Of a stretch of DNA of 64,000 bases, positions 32,219 through 40,771 are shown piece after piece. Below the pieces are notes generated by a model that was not told where the DNA came from, made no database searches, and saw only the letters and a program-made list of their open reading frames with translations. Every line of letters starts with the position of its first letter. Positions within the stretch are counted from its first letter, which is position 1. Made by a program: the position numbers and the translations under genes. This stretch comes from Mucilaginibacter sp. OK283 (GTDB taxonomy: Bacteria > Bacteroidota > Bacteroidia > Sphingobacteriales > Sphingobacteriaceae). The DNA lies in the NCBI RefSeq assembly GCF_900110415.1, contig NZ_FODR01000001.1:62001-126000 (forward strand), in the 5' to 3' direction.

Positions 32219-33436
32219 TTGAAGATCCTTATTTTAACACATCGTGTGCCATTTCCGCAAAATGGCGGATATGCTATTGTGGTGTGCAATACCATAAAAG
32301 GATTAATTGCATTGGGGCATGATGTGTCGCTGGTGGCATTAAATGCGCAAAAGTATAACAGCAGTTATCACGAAAAGGACGAGCTGGAAGATAAAATAAA
32401 TTACACCTCGTTTAAAATCAACATCAACATATCTATGGTTGATGCTGCCGTGAACCTGTTTCGCAAAAAATCAAACAATGTTGATAGGTATTACGATGCC
32501 GAGTTTGAAAAGCTGCTTATCCGTGAGCTGAAGCAAAATGCGTATGATATTATCCAGTTTGAGGGTTTGTTTGTTACCCCCTACCTGACAGCTGTCCGCA
32601 AGGTATCAAAAGCCAAACTTATTTACCGGTCGCATAATATTGAACACCAGGTTTATGAAAGGCTTGCGCATCAAAAGAGCGACCTGCTGAAAAGGGGATA
32701 TTTGCGCATGGTTGCCCGGCGGATTAAAGATTACGAATTACAACAGCTTAATAAGTTTGATGCAATAGCGGTATTTACCGCTGAGGATAAAAAAACCGTG
32801 CTGTCATATGGCGCTACCATTCCGGTAGAGATTTTCCCTGTTGGAATTGACCTTACCCGCTACCGGCCCGACTTTAGTAAAACAGAATTCCCGAGTTTGT
32901 TTTTCCTGGGTTCGCTGGATTGGCTGCCTAACCGCGAAGGGATAGAATGGTTTATTAATAATTTTCATAAAGACCTGACAGAAGGGGACCTGCGTGTTAA
33001 ATTTTACGTGGCCGGGCATAATATTCCCGAGCGTTTTGACGACTACGAGGTAATGGGTAAAATATTTATCCAGGGCGAAGTTGATGACGCCTTTGATTTT
33101 GTAAACAGTAAAGCCATTATGATTGTGCCGCTTTTATCAAGCGGTGGTATGCGGGTAAAAATTGTTGAGGGAATGGCTATGCAAAAATGTATCATATCTA
33201 CCGCCCTGGGGGCCGAAGGTATAAACTTTAGCAACGGCACCAATATTATGATAGCCAATGATCAGCGGGAGTTTTACCATGCTATTGAACGTTGTATATC
33301 CGATGAAGAGTTTTGCAAAAACGTAGGTCTTAATGCACGTAAATTGGTTGAGCAGCAGCACGATGTGAATAAAGTAGCAAAAGATTTGGTTGAATTTTAT
33401 AAAAGGCTGAGCGCTCCGCCCGTACTCTCTGCATAA
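32219..33436 (+). CDS. Glycosyltransferase family 4
   Basis: A 405-residue GT4 enzyme with a GT-B fold. It opens with MKILILTHRVPFPQNGGYAI, where the family usually begins, so the TTG at 32219 is a sound start. The C-terminal part holds VPLLSSGGMRVKIVEGMAMQ, the nucleotide-sugar binding region with its conserved Glu. No membrane segment was seen. It is monocistronic, in the gap between rnhB and gcvT. The acceptor and donor sugar are unknown. Confidence 0.88.
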   Translation: MKILILTHRVPFPQNGGYAIVVCNTIKGLIALGHDVSLVALNAQKYNSSYHEKDELEDKINYTSFKININISMVDAAVNLFRKKSNNVDRYYDAEFEKLLIRELKQNAYDIIQFEGLFVTPYLTAVRKVSKAKLIYRSHNIEHQVYERLAHQKSDLLKRGYLRMVARRIKDYELQQLNKFDAIAVFTAEDKKTVLSYGATIPVEIFPVGIDLTRYRPDFSKTEFPSLFFLGSLDWLPNREGIEWFINNFHKDLTEGDLRVKFYVAGHNIPERFDDYEVMGKIFIQGEVDDAFDFVNSKAIMIVPLLSSGGMRVKIVEGMAMQKCIISTALGAEGINFSNGTNIMIANDQREFYHAIERCISDEEFCKNVGLNARKLVEQQHDVNKVAKDLVEFYKRLSAPPVLSA

Positions 33437-33509
33437 GCAGCAGCTTAAAAAGTATCATTAGCCCTGGCGCGGGCATTACAAATGGGGCTCATTTTCTCTT
33501 CAAAATAAT

Positions 33510-33517
33510 TACCTTTG
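33510..33517 (+). promoter_or_regulatory. -7 promoter box of gcvT
   Basis: TACCTTTG matches TAnnTTTG and lies 20 bases before the gcvT start codon. The expected leader is only about 14 bases. No -33 TTG was found at 19-20 bases upstream. Confidence 0.5.
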
Positions 33518-33537
33518 CGGCTGATTGAACTGACCGC

Positions 33538-34623
33538 ATGAAGAATACTGCTTTAACCGATGTACATATAAAAGCTGGTGCCAAAATGGTGCCTTTTGCC
33601 GGCTACAATATGCCCGTGCAATACGTGGGTATTAACGCCGAACACGAAACCGTACGCAAGGCGGTAGGTGTGTTTGATGTAAGCCATATGGGCGAATTTA
33701 TTTTAAAAGGCGACAATGCGCTTGACCTTATCCAACGGGTTACAAGTAACGATGCTGCCAAATTATACGATGGCAAAGTGCAATACTCCTGCCTGCCAAA
33801 CGAGGATGGTGGCATTGTTGACGATTTGTTGGTTTACCGTATTGACGAGAAAACCTACATGCTGGTAGTTAACGCATCAAATATTGATAAAGACTGGGAC
33901 TGGATCTCCAAATACAATACCAGGGGTGTTGATATGAAAAACATATCTGACCGTACATCATTGCTGGCCATCCAGGGGCCCAAAGCTGCTGAAGCACTAC
34001 AAAGCCTTACCGATGTTGACCTGGTATCCATGGAATACTACACCTTTAAAAAAGGAACTTTTGCAGGTGTTGACAATGTGCTTATTTCGGCTACAGGTTA
34101 CACCGGCGCAGGCGGGTTTGAAATTTATTTTGATAACCAGTACGCAGAACAAATCTGGAATGCAATTTTTAAAGCCGGGGAGCCATTTGGTATAAAGCCA
34201 ATTGGCCTGGGGGCCCGCGATACCTTGCGTTTAGAAATGGGCTTTTGCCTGTACGGGAACGATATTGACGATACCACATCGCCATTAGAGGCCGGCCTTG
34301 GCTGGGTAACCAAATTCAACAAGGAATTTACCAATGCCGAGGCTTTGCAGCAACAAAAACAAGCAGGCGTAAGCAAAAAGCTGGTTGGTTTTGAAATGAT
34401 AGACCGCGGTATCCCGCGCCATGATTACCCCATTGTTGATGCCGATGGCAATAACGTAGGCAAAGTAACATCGGGCACACAATCGCCATCGCTGCAAAAA
34501 GCCATTGGTATGGGTTATGTTGACAATGCTTTCGCTAAAGAAGGTACAGAGATATTCATCAGCATCCGCGATAATAAAATCAAGGCTAAAATTGTAAAGC
34601 CGCCCTTTTATAAAGCCCCCTAA
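33538..34623 (+). CDS. gcvT: Glycine cleavage system T protein (aminomethyltransferase)
   Basis: A 361-residue T protein, which uses tetrahydrofolate to take the methylene group from the aminomethylated H protein. The family fold is clear from [10 protein letters not shown] near residue 46, [13 protein letters not shown] near 185 and [19 protein letters not shown] near 225. The last three codons (KAP, then TAA) lie in the left arm of a palindromic repeat, so the element has fixed the C-terminus. No gcvH or gcvP is next to it. A repeat and then comB follow. Confidence 0.96.
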   Translation: MKNTALTDVHIKAGAKMVPFAGYNMPVQYVGINAEHETVRKAVGVFDVSHMGEFILKGDNALDLIQRVTSNDAAKLYDGKVQYSCLPNEDGGIVDDLLVYRIDEKTYMLVVNASNIDKDWDWISKYNTRGVDMKNISDRTSLLAIQGPKAAEALQSLTDVDLVSMEYYTFKKGTFAGVDNVLISATGYTGAGGFEIYFDNQYAEQIWNAIFKAGEPFGIKPIGLGARDTLRLEMGFCLYGNDIDDTTSPLEAGLGWVTKFNKEFTNAEALQQQKQAGVSKKLVGFEMIDRGIPRHDYPIVDADGNNVGKVTSGTQSPSLQKAIGMGYVDNAFAKEGTEIFISIRDNKIKAKIVKPPFYKAP

Positions 34624-34723
34624 CCCCCTGAAGGGGGAACGAGAGTTTGCAACTCGAAATTATTATTAAACAAATGTCTGAAAATACCGATCACAAAACT
34701 CCCCCTTCAGGGGGCCGGGGGGC
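34615..34723. repeat. Palindromic element spanning the gcvT end and comB start
   Basis: Two arms of 26 bases, 34615-34640 and 34698-34723, are inverted copies (21 of 26 positions) around a 57-base centre. Each arm carries CCCCCTTCAGGGGG or its complement. The left arm contains the gcvT stop codon. The centre contains the comB start codon at 34674. The right arm lies inside the comB coding sequence and encodes PPSGGRG. The left arm is base-for-base identical to that of the element at 44779. It may fold in RNA with the start codon in the loop. Confidence 0.88.
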
Positions 34724-35429
34724 ACACGTTTGCCTTACCCCAGCTTTGCTGCCACTTTTTAATGTGGAAGAATACATTGTAGTGGTTATTGATATTTTCA
34801 GGGCAACATCATCTATATGTTATGGTATTGAAAACGGTGCTGAGGCTATTATCCCGGTATCACAGGTTGAGGAGTGTTCCGCGTATAGAGAGAAAGGGCT
34901 GGATTACCTTTTGGCAGCAGAGCGCGACGGGAAAGTAGTTGAGGGTTTTGATTTTGGGAATTCGCCATTTTCATACACTGCCGAAAAGGTGGCCGGTAAA
35001 ACAGTGGTGCTTACCACCACAAACGGCACCCACGCGCTGCATTTATCCCGCGCAGCTAAAAAAATTGTGATAGGATCGTTCCTAAACCTTACTGCGTTAA
35101 GCAACTGGCTTAAAACGCAAAACGAAAACGTGCTGCTGGTATGTGCCGGGTGGAAAAACAATTTTAACCTGGAGGATACCCTTTTTGCCGGCGCTGTAAT
35201 TGATCAGTTAAAAACCGATGGCTATGTTTTGGACGATGCCGCGCTGGCCGCCAATGATTTGTACCAGTTGGGTAAGCATGATATTAACGATTACCTTAAA
35301 AAGACATCCCACGGCGAGCGGCTTAAAAAATTAGGCATCCAAAAGGACATCGATTTTTGTTTGCAGGTAGATATTACTACGGCTATCCCGGTTTTGGATG
35401 GGGAGCGGCTGGTTAAATTACAGCAATAA
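34674..35429 (+). CDS. comB: 2-phosphosulfolactate phosphatase family (ComB)
   Basis: About 251 residues of ComB type, seen in YIVVVIDIFRATSSICYGIENGA, VLTTTNGTHAL and LVCAGWKNNFNLEDTLFAGA. The reference reaction is removal of phosphate from 2-phosphosulfolactate; in Bacteroidota the substrate is uncertain. The family normally begins close to LTPALL. Here about 17 extra residues precede it (from ATG 34674), including PPSGGRGAHV encoded by the repeat arm. A TTG further upstream at 34647 is possible but less likely. Confidence 0.85.
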   Translation: MSENTDHKTPPSGGRGAHVCLTPALLPLFNVEEYIVVVIDIFRATSSICYGIENGAEAIIPVSQVEECSAYREKGLDYLLAAERDGKVVEGFDFGNSPFSYTAEKVAGKTVVLTTTNGTHALHLSRAAKKIVIGSFLNLTALSNWLKTQNENVLLVCAGWKNNFNLEDTLFAGAVIDQLKTDGYVLDDAALAANDLYQLGKHDINDYLKKTSHGERLKKLGIQKDIDFCLQVDITTAIPVLDGERLVKLQQ

Positions 35430-35453
35430 AATTAGCAGGCTATCAGCGCGCTT

Positions 35454-36332
35454 TTATTCAGCATCCTTCTCCAGTTTTCTTTTTCTTGCCCATCTTCTGA
35501 ACCACCAAAACCCTATTAATACTATAACCAAAACCGGCCAAAGTGTTATTACGGTAAAAAACAAGTCTTGTACAATATCCCAGCTTTGGGTTATTGCCTG
35601 CTTAAACCGGTAGCTAAAGCCATTTTCGTTAGTTGTACGTTCGCCATGTTTATTGTAAAAGGTGATATCGAGCGAACTGAAAGCAACCTGGCGGGTCATA
35701 TAATTTAGCTGCCCCTGGGTCGATTCAATATCCGTGCGTATTTCGGCTATCTTGTCCTCTATCTCCAATAAGTCGCTTGTTTTTGTAGCCCTTCTTAGCA
35801 AGTCTAGGTATCTGCTTTCCAGTAACTGTTTGTTTTTTAGCCGGGTTGCTATGTCGATAAAATCCGAAGTAACATCTTTCCTGCGGATGTTTTTAGTGTC
35901 GATGCTATCCCCGCTTGCTTGCAACGCATCCAGGAACCTGTCGAAATTTTTTGAGGGTACGCGAACCTTTAAATCAAACTCTTTCTGGCTGTTGTCGCCG
36001 CCGTTGGTTTCTGTTTCTTCGGCTACATAACCGCCAAGGCTTTGTAATGAATTTACTATTTTTTGTTTTGCAGCGTTAAGGTTGCCGGTATGGAAACGGA
36101 TCTCGCCTTCCTTAATGATCTTTTTTGAAGTATCTATCGTTTCTTTTTGAGGTGATACGGTTTTATCTGCGGTTGATTTAGCTAAAGAATTTGCGCTGCC
36201 AATACTTTTTTCTTCTACCATCGGCGGCGGTGCCAGCATAACATCCGCAACCTGCACTTTTGATGCTTCATTTTTATTTCTGCATGCACAGAGCGCAAAC
36301 AATAAGGTAAATGCGATAATATAATTTTTCAT
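35454..36332 (-). CDS. DUF4349 lipoprotein
   Basis: A 292-residue protein with a lipoprotein signal (LLFALCAC, lipidation likely at the second Cys). A linker follows, then a DUF4349 domain with a coiled-coil stretch (NKQLLESRYLDLLRRATKTS, then EIEDKIAEIRTDIES). A transmembrane helix (VITLWPVLVIVLIGFWWF) and a positive tail (RRWARKRK) close it. Function is unknown. It is convergent with comB. Confidence 0.82.
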   Translation of the reverse strand: MKNYIIAFTLLFALCACRNKNEASKVQVADVMLAPPPMVEEKSIGSANSLAKSTADKTVSPQKETIDTSKKIIKEGEIRFHTGNLNAAKQKIVNSLQSLGGYVAEETETNGGDNSQKEFDLKVRVPSKNFDRFLDALQASGDSIDTKNIRRKDVTSDFIDIATRLKNKQLLESRYLDLLRRATKTSDLLEIEDKIAEIRTDIESTQGQLNYMTRQVAFSSLDITFYNKHGERTTNENGFSYRFKQAITQSWDIVQDLFFTVITLWPVLVIVLIGFWWFRRWARKRKLEKDAE

Positions 36333-36451
36333 AATAAGGAAGCTTGGGTTTGAGATTTAACGACAATTTCCTTATTAAAGTATTTAAAATTCAGGATTTG
36401 ACAAATTTAATTCCGTTAAATAGTAAAAATAAATATATAATTCGGCAATCG

Positions 36452-36778
36452 CTATTTTAACTTCTCGTTATTCTTATGCCGGTCGGCGTCACGGATGCTT
36501 TTCTTTTCCATATTCTTTTCCAGTGCATCCGTGAGGTCGATACCGGTTTGGTTAGCCAGGCATATCAGCACAAAAAGCACATCCGCCATTTCATCTGCCA
36601 GGTTAACCTCTGTATCCGATTTTTTAAATGATTGTTCGCCATACTGCCTCGCCATAATGCGGGCTACTTCGCCCACCTCCTCCATCAAAATGGCAGTATT
36701 GGTTAACTCATTAAAATACCGGATGCCCGTGGTATTTATCCACTTATCTACCAGATGCTGCGCTTCTTTAATTTCCAT
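36452..36778 (-). CDS. MazG-like nucleotide pyrophosphohydrolase
   Basis: A 108-residue single all-alpha NTP-PPase domain. The MazG metal-binding pattern is visible: EEVGEVAR with two Glu near residues 33-37, and DEMADVLFVL with Glu and Asp further on. It hydrolyses a nucleoside triphosphate to the monophosphate and diphosphate, as a house-cleaning enzyme. It belongs to the short type with one domain. ATG at 36778 is followed upstream by an ACGAATT repeat. Confidence 0.87.
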   Translation of the reverse strand: MEIKEAQHLVDKWINTTGIRYFNELTNTAILMEEVGEVARIMARQYGEQSFKKSDTEVNLADEMADVLFVLICLANQTGIDLTDALEKNMEKKSIRDADRHKNNEKLK

Positions 36779-36779
36779 A

Positions 36780-36885
36780 ACACGAATTTAAATAAACACG
36801 AATTTCACGAATTAAATCGAATTGTCGCGGAGGTTATGAAACACGAATTTCACGAATGTGGCGAATTACCCCGAATGCTTTTGGG
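36780..36885. repeat. ACGAATT-type intergenic repeat
   Basis: Forward copies of ACACGAATTTCACGAATT, a spacer and further GCGAATTACCCCGAAT units fill the space between the GxxExxY gene and the MazG-like gene. It starts right at the MazG start codon. It belongs to the same family as the copies at 37300 and 37909. Confidence 0.72.
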
Positions 36886-36908
36886 CGAATTTTTTCGAAT
36901 AGGAATAA

Positions 36909-37283
36909 TTATATGATTACTCTTTGATATTCTACCGAGGGCGCGCCGAAATTTATTACAATACCTAATCTCAGGCCCGAGGCTTTTAAATAGTTAAGTG
37001 TTTGTTTAATATAGGGATCGCCAATATAATTTCCCGTTTTTATTTCAAGAATGATCGTGTTATATAATACAAAATCTGCAACAAAAAAGTGTTTGAGTTT
37101 TTGCTCTTTGTAGAAAATGGAATATGGTTTCTCTTTCTCGAATGGAAGACCTAACCGTTTAAACTCAAACTCCAGGGCATCTTTATAAACAACCTCCTTA
37201 AAGCCATGCCCCAATATCTTATGAACTTCAAAACAAGCGCCAATTATTTTGTAGGATTCCTCTTTGAATAAAATATCAGTCAT
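36909..37283 (-). CDS. GxxExxY / PDDEXK_3 family protein
   Basis: A 124-residue protein with the family motif GFKEVVY near residue 27. Further in, ADFVLYNTIILEIKTG holds the Asp and Glu-x-Lys pattern of PD-(D/E)XK nucleases, the superfamily this group belongs to. An activity on nucleic acid is possible but has not been shown for the family as far as I know. It lies between two copies of the ACGAATT-type repeat, which fill both flanks. Confidence 0.85.
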   Translation of the reverse strand: MTDILFKEESYKIIGACFEVHKILGHGFKEVVYKDALEFEFKRLGLPFEKEKPYSIFYKEQKLKHFFVADFVLYNTIILEIKTGNYIGDPYIKQTLNYLKASGLRLGIVINFGAPSVEYQRVII

Positions 37284-37299
37284 AAAAATGAAAAGGACA

Positions 37300-37447
37300 C
37301 GATTTTACTATTATACACGATTTTCACTAATTGAATCTAATTTTCACTAACCCGGCGATAAATAAATCCGTGAAATTCGCCTAAATCTGTGAAAATTCGT
37401 GTTTATTCCATTCGTGAAATTCGATAAAATTAGAAAAATTGGTGTGC
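37300..37447. repeat. ACGAATT-type palindromic repeat between GxxExxY and dtd
   Basis: The left half carries forward copies (ACACGATTTTCACTAATTG) and the right half reverse copies (CCGTGAAATTCGCC, ATTCGTGTTTATT, ATTCGTGAAATTCG). The whole gap is an imperfect palindrome that reaches the stop of dtd and the start of the GxxExxY gene. No coding frame is credible in it. Confidence 0.72.
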
Positions 37448-37449
37448 AA

Positions 37450-37908
37450 TTAATGATTGTCTCTGTCCCTGGTATCCATCACAATGGTTACCGGGCCATC
37501 ATTCAATAAACTAATTTTCATATCGGCTCCAAAAATGCCGGTAGCTATTTTTTTACCGGTGATTGTTTGCAACGTTTTGATCATTTGCTCGTACATCGGT
37601 ATTGCCTTATCGGGTTTTGCCGCCCGGATAAATGATGGCCGGTTTCCCTTTTTTGTTTGGGCAAATAAGGTGAATTGCGATATCAGCAATATGTCGCCAT
37701 TGATATCGGCGAGTGCTTTATTCATCAGGCCGTTCTCATCGCCAAAAACGCGCATGCCTGCAATTTTATTGGCCAGCCAGTTCAGGTCCTCCTCGGTGTC
37801 GGCGTCTTCAATTCCCAGCAATACCAAGAAGCCGGCACCAATTTGCCCGGTTATTTCACCATCAACTTTGCAACTTGCTTCGGTTACCCGTTGTAATACT
37901 GCTCTCAT
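37450..37908 (-). CDS. dtd: D-aminoacyl-tRNA deacylase
   Basis: A 152-residue deacylase, which frees D-amino acids from tRNA. The family start MRAVLQRVTEASCKVDG fixes the ATG at 37908. The active-site motifs are LISQFTLFAQTKKGNRPSF with the conserved Ser-Gln and the Gly/Pro motif NDGPVTIVMDT at the end. A longer reading from 37944 would add 12 residues that are a translation of the palindromic repeat and are rejected. The repeat arm begins at the base next to the start codon. Confidence 0.95.
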   Translation of the reverse strand: MRAVLQRVTEASCKVDGEITGQIGAGFLVLLGIEDADTEEDLNWLANKIAGMRVFGDENGLMNKALADINGDILLISQFTLFAQTKKGNRPSFIRAAKPDKAIPMYEQMIKTLQTITGKKIATGIFGADMKISLLNDGPVTIVMDTRDRDNH

Positions 37909-38143
37909 ATGCACACGAATTTCACGAATTGAATCGAATTTCACGAATTAACTGCGAATAAAACCTGTCAGCTCATTTTACCGGAAACCCTGCAACCCAC
38001 ATCCATACGAATTCGCCCGATCGTAAGGTTCGTGTTAGTAAAATTCTTCTCCAATCAGATTTGTGTCAATTCGCCACCGTCTGTGAAATTCGTGTTAATA
38101 AGATTCGTGTCAATTCGATTCAATTCGTGAAATTCGTGTGCAT
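37909..38143. repeat. 235-base element with perfect 32-base inverted repeats
   Basis: The left arm (37909-37940) and right arm (38112-38143) are perfect 32-base inverted copies built of CACGAATTTCACGAATTG units. Between them lie further related copies in both directions (for example near 38040-38110). It occupies the divergent region between dtd and the PLP-enzyme gene. Both promoters must therefore lie in or next to it. It is the most complete copy of the ACGAATT family in the window. Confidence 0.88.
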
Positions 38144-38195
38144 AAAAATCCTTAAGTTCGCAACCGCTATTATTTTTTTTACTGATAGGTTCACA

Positions 38196-39434
38196 ATGAC
38201 TACTAAAAGAGGCTTTACAACTACCCTATTACATGCCGACCGCCTGGGCAAGCCAGAGCATGGGTCTTTACATAAACCAATCCATACTTCGGTTACTTAC
38301 GGGCACGAGGATGTGCAGGATTTGGTTGATATTTTTCAGAACAAAAAGAAAGGTTACGCTTATTCACGCCAGGGAAACCCTACGGTTACCGCATTGGAGT
38401 ATAAAGTAACCCAAATGGAAAAGGGTTTATCTTCTATCGCGTTCTCTACCGGAATGGCGGCTATTTCGGCCACCATTATGGCATTGATAAAACATACAGA
38501 TCATATAGTAGCCAGTTCGTTTTTATTTGGCAACAGCCGCAGTATTTTTCAAACGTATATCGACCTAGGTTTGGATATTACCTTTGTTGACGCTACAGAT
38601 GTTGAAAACGTTCGCGCCGAAATAAAAGAAAATACCAAACTGGTTTTTGTTGAAACCATTGCCAACCCGGCCACCCAAATTGCAGATTTGGAGGGCATTG
38701 GTACACTTTGCAGCGAAAAAGGAATTTTATATGTGGTAGATAACACCATGACGTCGCCATACCTGTTTAATCCAATTGACGTAAAGGCAGGCCTGGTCAT
38801 CAACTCGCTAACTAAATACATTGGCGGTCACGGCAATGCGTTAGGTGGCAGTGTTACCGATACGGGCTTGTTTAACTGGAGTATATATCCCAATATTTCG
38901 CCTGTTTTTAAAGCCCAGGTGAAACCCGAAACATTAGGATTGACACAAATCCGCAAAAGAGGGCTGCGCGACGCAGGCGGCACCTTATCGCCCGAGGCGG
39001 CGCATTCTATATCTGTAGGTTCGGAAACGTTGGCTCTTCGGTTAGAGCGTGCCTGCAACAATGCGTTTGCCCTGGCTACCTATTTTGAAAGCCATCCAAA
39101 AATTAAAAAAGTATTTTATCCGGGCCTGGAAAATCACCCCCAGCATGAGCGCGCCGGTAAGTTATTTGCCAAATTTGGCGGACTGATGAGCATCGAACTG
39201 GACGACAGTATTGATTGCCTTGCATTTTTAAATAAATTGCAGCTGGTAGTAAAATCAAGCAACCTGGGCGATACCCGTACCCTGGCTATCCCGGTAGCCC
39301 AAACCATATTTTTTGAGCTTGGTGCCGAGCGCCGTGCCGAAATGGGCATCCCCGAAAGCATGATCCGATTATCGGTAGGTATCGAAGATTTGGACGATTT
39401 GGTGGAAGATTTTAAGGCGGCTTTGGAGGGATAA
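38196..39434 (+). CDS. Cys/Met metabolism PLP-dependent enzyme
   Basis: About 412 residues of the cystathionine gamma-synthase / O-acetylhomoserine sulfhydrylase / methionine gamma-lyase group. The PLP-binding Lys lies in NSLTKYIGGHGNALGG. GYAYSRQGNPT supplies the substrate Tyr and Arg, and FSTGMAAISA binds the phosphate. The exact reaction cannot be set by eye. ATG at 38196 (MTTKRGFTTTLLHADRLG) is chosen. The reading frame extends upstream to 38061 only because the repeat happens to be open; those 45 residues are repeat translation. Confidence 0.9.
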   Translation: MTTKRGFTTTLLHADRLGKPEHGSLHKPIHTSVTYGHEDVQDLVDIFQNKKKGYAYSRQGNPTVTALEYKVTQMEKGLSSIAFSTGMAAISATIMALIKHTDHIVASSFLFGNSRSIFQTYIDLGLDITFVDATDVENVRAEIKENTKLVFVETIANPATQIADLEGIGTLCSEKGILYVVDNTMTSPYLFNPIDVKAGLVINSLTKYIGGHGNALGGSVTDTGLFNWSIYPNISPVFKAQVKPETLGLTQIRKRGLRDAGGTLSPEAAHSISVGSETLALRLERACNNAFALATYFESHPKIKKVFYPGLENHPQHERAGKLFAKFGGLMSIELDDSIDCLAFLNKLQLVVKSSNLGDTRTLAIPVAQTIFFELGAERRAEMGIPESMIRLSVGIEDLDDLVEDFKAALEG

Positions 39435-39524
39435 GTCCAGAAAAAAGTGCGGATAAGATTCTTAATGACTTAATAAAATTTCATTCCTTTTCATTGATTG
39501 TTGCTTTTAAGGCGGGGGCATATT

Positions 39525-40730
39525 ATGATCAGAAAAATTGTTATCAATAGTTTAATTATCTGTGTTACACTCGGGGTAACCCTTAATAAAGTCAACGCCC
39601 AATTTAAAGCCGATTCGCTTACTTACAACTTAAAAGCTGCTTTTTTAAAAGACAGCCTGCCAGGTCTAAGCGTTGTTTTGGTTAATGCACATAAAGTGAT
39701 TTATCAAAAAAACTTTGGCTACGCCGATGTGGGCGGCAAAGTTCCTTATACTACAAGCACCGTTCAAAATATAGGGTCGGTTAGTAAAACGGTGATAGCA
39801 GTTGCCTTGATGAAGGCTATCGAACTTAAATACTTTACGCTCGAAACTGATATCAATGAAATTTTACCTTTTAAAGTGGTTAACCCCAACCAGCCGGATA
39901 GTAAAATAACCATAAGGGAATTAGCCAACCATACGTCGGGGATTATTGATAACCCCGAAATTTACTCCAACTCCTACAAATTCTATCCTAAGCTACGTTC
40001 GTACGATAGCACAGCTTTCGGCCTGCTGCAGCAATTAGGTTTTGGAGGCAAGGTGAAGGATACCACCATGAAAAGCTTTTTTTATAACTACCTGGCGCAG
40101 GATGGTAAGTATTATAGCAAGGCAAACTTTGGCCAGGGGCTGGCTGGTGGCGCCTCGACTTATAGTAACGTTGGGTCGGCATTGGTAGCTTACCTCATCG
40201 AAATTAAGTCGGGATTATCTTATGCCGATTTTACCAGTAAATATATTTTAGCTCCGCTAAAAATGGCGCATTCGGGGTGGTCGGTAAGTTCAGTAAATTT
40301 AAAAGACCTTGCCCGGCTTTATTACGATCAAAGCCGGTGTTTTCCCCTGTATGATCTGCTTACCTATCCCGATGGCGGACTAAAAACATCAGCCGCCGAT
40401 TTAAGCAAATACCTGATGGCGATGATCAACGGATACCACGGCGACAAAACTTTATTGGATCCTGTTTCTTTTAAAACTATGTTCGCGCCCCAATTCTCCA
40501 AAGAACATCCACCCAAAAACATCAATTTAACCTACAGAAATAAAGGCATCTTTTGGAATTTGTATACCAACGGAACTATTGGCCATGATGGTGACGATCC
40601 CGGCGTTGGCACATTTCTGTTCTTTAATCCAGGCACGGGTATAGGCGGCTTGTTTTTAACCAATAAATATTTACCTAATAAACAATTGATAGTTGATATC
40701 CTTGTTAAAGCAGCGAGCTGTAAGCCGTAA
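39525..40730 (+). CDS. Beta-lactamase-like serine hydrolase, secreted
   Basis: About 401 residues with a signal peptide (MIRKIVINSLIICVTLGVTL, cleavage near NAQ). Class C beta-lactamase/DD-peptidase motifs are visible: the SxxK in GSVSKTVIAVAL, the Tyr-x-Asn in YSNVGSAL and HDGDDPGVG in place of KTG. The active site is complete. The substrate may be a peptide or ester rather than a lactam. ATG at 39525 places the signal at the N-terminus; a frame from 39498 adds nine residues and is less likely. Confidence 0.87.
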   Translation: MIRKIVINSLIICVTLGVTLNKVNAQFKADSLTYNLKAAFLKDSLPGLSVVLVNAHKVIYQKNFGYADVGGKVPYTTSTVQNIGSVSKTVIAVALMKAIELKYFTLETDINEILPFKVVNPNQPDSKITIRELANHTSGIIDNPEIYSNSYKFYPKLRSYDSTAFGLLQQLGFGGKVKDTTMKSFFYNYLAQDGKYYSKANFGQGLAGGASTYSNVGSALVAYLIEIKSGLSYADFTSKYILAPLKMAHSGWSVSSVNLKDLARLYYDQSRCFPLYDLLTYPDGGLKTSAADLSKYLMAMINGYHGDKTLLDPVSFKTMFAPQFSKEHPPKNINLTYRNKGIFWNLYTNGTIGHDGDDPGVGTFLFFNPGTGIGGLFLTNKYLPNKQLIVDILVKAASCKP

Positions 40731-40771
40731 CTTTTGTCTCGACTCTTGATTCTAACGTCTTGACTCTTCTT

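Noticed and set aside
36780..38143. CRISPR array, because of regularly recurring ACGAATT units
   Set aside because: Units vary in length, direction and spacing, and no constant repeat or unique spacers are present.
38061..38195. 45-residue N-terminal extension of the PLP enzyme
   Set aside because: The extra residues are translation of the ACGAATT repeat, and the family begins at the ATG at 38196.
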